From Periplaneta americana (taxonomy: Eukaryota; Arthropoda; Insecta; Blattodea; Blattidae): a stretch of 64,000 nucleotides of DNA. The notes beneath the pieces were generated by a model, which worked only from the letters and a program-made list of their open reading frames with translations, made no database searches and was not told the origin of the DNA. Below are positions 60,908 to 64,000 of the stretch, one piece after another. The position numbers and the translations under genes were made by a program. The stretch covers positions 28,919,812-28,983,811 of the forward strand of contig NC_091125.1 in the NCBI RefSeq assembly GCF_040183065.1. Direction: 5' to 3'. Every line of letters begins with the position of its first letter. Position 1 is the first letter of the stretch.

Positions 60908-61006
60908 CCTGTTGAGACTATGTATGATTTGAGGCTTTCTCGGCGTTGGTTCGCTAATATGTTTTCGCGGGATATCAGCCGAGTTAAGATTTTGGAATGC
61001 TCCAAG
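60908..61006 (-). mobile_element. Penelope-like 3' sequence, middle segment
   Basis: Lies between the two hAT insertions. If both are removed, it joins 63,156 onward on the right and GTTCGAACCC on the left, reading (minus) GCTGCAGAGATAGCAGTCGA, AAGCTTGGAGCATTCC, GCCGAGAAAGCCTCAAATCA. No coding capacity. Penelope attribution rests on its continuity with the GIY-YIG fragment at 63,222-63,785. Confidence 0.5.
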
Positions 61007-61014
61007 CTTTCGAC

Positions 61015-62486
61015 TAGGGATGGCCGATATTTCACAAACCGATATTCTGTCACAGGTATTTTTTTGTCACAGATAAACCTGTGACTGATGACGCGAAATA
61101 TCTGTGACAAAATATCGCTATCGAAATCTGCTCCGTATTCAGTACTCTGTGACCGTTGCAACGTCTGTGACTGATATTTTCTCCTCTACGTCGTGGGTTT
61201 GCGCATGCGCATGATACAATAACAGCAATCGGGCGGTGGTATTTGATTATTTTTTCGTGATATTTTGTTCAATATTATTTTTTTCAAAGTGATGATGTGT
61301 TGCAAAGTTATTAGCGGCATTATAATAATATAATCATGAATCTGACATTTTGTTTTCATATTAAGTCTGAATATATGTTTTATAAATATGTTATATATTC
61401 CCCCGAGATCTTCACATTTTCATATTACTGTGAATATATATTAATGTATAAGTATTTTCCACTCAATTTTTACGCCGTAACAATATTTATTTTAGTTATA
61501 CTATTAATTACAAACAGAATAGTTACAGGAGCCTACATTATTTTAATAACTTTACATGTACCTCTCTCATTTATGTATGATCCAGTTTTAATGTATAGCT
61601 CTAACACGAACAGTGCAGGGTAGTATTAATTAAAATAATTAAACTTAAAATAAAATTATTTGTAATAAGTTCATTACCGGTATGTTGTTTATGGTTATTA
61701 ACTCTTAGGAAATCGCACAGTGCTTTCTAACATTGGTACTCGTGTGGGGTGTTATTTCACCCAATTAATAGGCCTAATCAATGTTCTAAACTTGATATTG
61801 AGTGATATTTATCTAGATATTGTTAAAATCATCAACTTGCAAGTAATTTTGAACTTTTAAATATAATAATATGGGGTAGTTAGCAAAAATTGTCAATTTT
61901 ATAAATTCCAAAAAGACCTGACATCTAGCAGACACTGATTCAACAAATCGTTCTCATTGCCCTTGCACACTTTTAAAATAGACCTACACTTACACATAAA
62001 TGGGATAATTAATTACATTTGAAAATAAGGGATATCAAACGTAAATCATGTTAGTTCACTCCGTGTCACTGAACGTAATGCTCTTCCGAACTTTCGAAGC
62101 ATTTCTCACAAGCCGACAACAGTACCTATAGAATTAAAACCGAACGAGATAAAACTTATTTGGCTAAACTAACCTTGAGGTAGTTTCCTTCGCATTCCCC
62201 TTATACACCTTGCATATACGAATCTGTGACAAGTTAGGTTTAGTTAGTTTAGGCTTTGTTATGCCTTGGATATACGATCAACTGCATCTCCACAAACAAT
62301 CAAATTCAACGATTTTCACTTCCGAAATCACCGAAACTACCTCAGCGCTAGTTTAACCTGAGCAACTGTCTCTCCACAAAAAAAATTCCTTATAAATGCA
62401 ATGATTTTCACATCCGAAATTGCCGAAACTACTTCAGTGCTAGTTTCACCATCTTATTATAAATGATATAGTGATTACACGATTTA

Positions 62487-62518
<32 letters not shown>

Positions 62519-63147
62519 CATTGCTTACCAATACTTTATCTTGTGTAAAATCCTGTCTGAACAACTATCTTGTTCTGTAATTATTTTCTATTGTTTTTCC
62601 GAATACTTATGTTTCGTTAATTGTTATTCTGACTCAATATTATAATGTTAATGCAAGACTTAAAATAATTTATCGATTATATTACATACAATAAAAAGGA
62701 TCAATTTTTAAAACGATTAGGATAATCACATAATCTCAATTTCTCCGTACCCAACTACATTAAAAATTATCAACTGATTCCATATCTACAATCAATTACG
62801 ATATAACCTCTTGGTATATGAGGTTAACTTTTTACATGTTACTGTTCAGTTAGATTAATATTTATTTGTTAATGGTACATGTACATAATTTCTTTGTTGG
62901 ATTTTCCCATATAAACCACTGAAGTGTGGCGCGTATAGAGAAATCGTATTCACATTGCACTGCTCTTCAATATTTCCTGTTAATTTTTATCGGTGTGACA
63001 AAATATCGGTATAATTCATGCATATTGTGCTTACTTAGCGATATAAAATATCGGTGTGACAAAATCACAGATAAAAGTCACAGATATTTAATTGTCACAG
63101 TCACAGTTGTCACAGACACTTGAAAATATCGTTTAAGCTCAACTCTA
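61015..63147. mobile_element. 2.1-kb non-autonomous hAT-like element
   Basis: CTTTCGAC flanks both sides (61,007-61,014 and 63,148-63,155), a perfect 8-bp target duplication. Ends TAGGGATGGCC and, inverted, TAGAGTTGAGC are weakly similar but of the hAT TAG-type. The word CTGTGAC/GTCACAG occurs six times in the first ~160 bases and four times in the last ~80, a subterminal clustering expected of hAT transposase-binding sites. The interior has no transposase. An 85-bp direct duplication lies at 62,287-62,450 (CCGAAACTACYTCAGYGCTA) and (AAT)n at 62,487-62,517. Confidence 0.75.
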
Positions 63148-63221
63148 CTTTCGACTGCTATCTCTGCAGCCATCTTCAGGGAAGTGATGTCCGAACAGAA
63201 AGTCGAAAGGTAATATAGATG

Positions 63222-63785
63222 TTAGGCTGTCTCAGGTGAAACGGGATTGGTTGGCGGATCGGCCAATCCGGGGCCGGGAATTGTCATTCCTCGTAAGCTC
63301 CGCCCCTCCCGGGATTCCTGTGTGAAGTTTGGCGGGCGGCGAGCCCTGTTCCGCCGGTTGGAATTGGTTGCCGTCCTCGGTCCGTGATCTTCATGACCTT
63401 GATTGTAAGAGGGCCTAAGTTGGTGCAAGGCCGGTGTCCATGCCTGACTGAGCTGCAGTCCACCGTCCCTGTTAAAGTTGTTTTTCTCCAGCTTAATCTC
63501 TATGGCCTCCTTGATGGTACGTTCCCAGTAGTGGCTTGATTTGTTAATGACCTTGTTGTGGTCAAATAGTATTTTATGATCTTTTTCTATGCTGTGTTGC
63601 GCCACTGCAGATTTTTCCGGGTAATAGAGCCTCAGGTTCCTCTTATGTTCTTTGATTCTGTCTTCTATTGTGCGGCCAGTCTGCCCTATGTATACTTCGC
63701 CGCACTCACATGGAATCTTGTAAATCCCTGGTGTCCTTAGGCCCTGACTGTCTTTAACCTGACGTAGATGACTGTTGAGACTAAT
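63222..63785 (-). pseudogene. Penelope-like element, GIY-YIG endonuclease C-terminus
   Basis: Minus strand, open from about 63,785 to the stop at 63,222: SLNSHLRQVKDSQGLRTPG, then GIYKIPCECGEVYIGQTGRT, IEDRIKEHKRNLRLYYPEKS, AVAQHSIEKDHKILFDH and WERTIKEAIEIKLEKNNF. GIYKIPC.CG..YIG.TGR....R..EH, AVA.H and the closing REAIEI are the GIY-YIG endonuclease that ends Penelope-like reverse transcriptases. The domain would nick target DNA. GIY and YIG are intact, the Arg in TGR and the catalytic-type Glu (EHK or IEI) are visible. The frame is uninterrupted, but the RT part is missing: an unrelated frame begins at about 63,790. There is no start codon for the fragment. Confidence 0.85.
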
Positions 63786-64000
63786 TACCTAATTGTTTAC
63801 TTTTTCCTTCGAGTTTTTCCGCAACTTGGTAAATATCAGGAAATAAAGAATCTCGTACTGATAATGGAGTAAAAATTATTCTTTGTCTTGTACGTACTCG
63901 TTTTTCCTAGATGAATTGACCATATTATTGTAAAGACTGAAAGAGAGAGAGATAAGCGGCATGCCAGAGACCAGTTTTTATGTTAGTGCCGCTGAAAACT
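63786..64000. other. no recognisable feature
   Basis: AT-rich flank of the Penelope fragment up to the window edge. Confidence 0.4.

Overview
This window reads as intergenic DNA from a large, AT-rich, repeat-dense animal genome, most likely an insect. The transposon protein families (mariner, Tc1, pogo-like, several hAT lineages, APE-type LINEs, a Penelope-like element), the many tRNA-derived SINEs and the abundant (ATT)n, (ACAT)n and (ATTC)n microsatellites all fit this. From memory of similar predicted proteins, the full-length LINE, the SINE heads and the frequent 'TAGGCCTA' words suggest a cockroach (Blattodea, possibly Periplaneta). That is inference; nothing in the window proves the species. 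I found no host protein-coding gene, no functional tRNA or rRNA gene and no CRISPR array.

Layout. 1-1.0 kb: mariner 3' half next to a LINE 3' end. 1.1-2.7 kb: AT-rich interspersed repeat. 3.5-4.0 kb: minus-strand LINE fragment. 4.13-7.11 kb: an almost complete RTE-like LINE with an uninterrupted endonuclease-reverse transcriptase ORF and a perfect 14-bp target duplication. 7.6-13.5 kb: a SINE and four LINE fragments. 15-25 kb: SINEs with exact target duplications, two copies of a foldback MITE, and a pogo-like terminus pair enclosing a mariner-like pseudogene and a 486-bp palindrome. 26.7-28.1 kb: satellite-like arrays. 28.4-29.5 kb: a 1.05-kb DNA transposon that keeps the start of a transposase and a promoter-like 5' end, inserted in another repeat. 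30.7-31.7 kb: Tc1 remnant inside inverted repeats. 33.1-35.3 kb: a hAT element that looks complete, with a single 494-codon transposase ORF, terminal inverted repeats and an 8-bp duplication. 37.6-38.8 kb: decayed mariner-like transposase. 40.7-55.6 kb: SINEs, MITEs and LINE or Tc1 scraps. 55.7-56.2 kb: a degenerate tandem array. 58.4-59.8 kb: two LINE 3' ends. 60.1-63.8 kb: a Penelope-like element (GIY-YIG endonuclease end) apparently broken by two separate hAT-type insertions, each with a perfect 8-bp target duplication.

How the parts relate. The LINEs are the likely source of enzyme for the SINEs, three of whose families share a central block resembling TTCCGAGGTTTTCCCCAACC. The DNA transposons are mostly non-autonomous. 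Only the RTE-like LINE ORF and the hAT ORF are open enough to suggest recent activity. Positions, motifs and target duplications below were read by eye from the sequence. Family names come from general knowledge of the protein families, without database searches.
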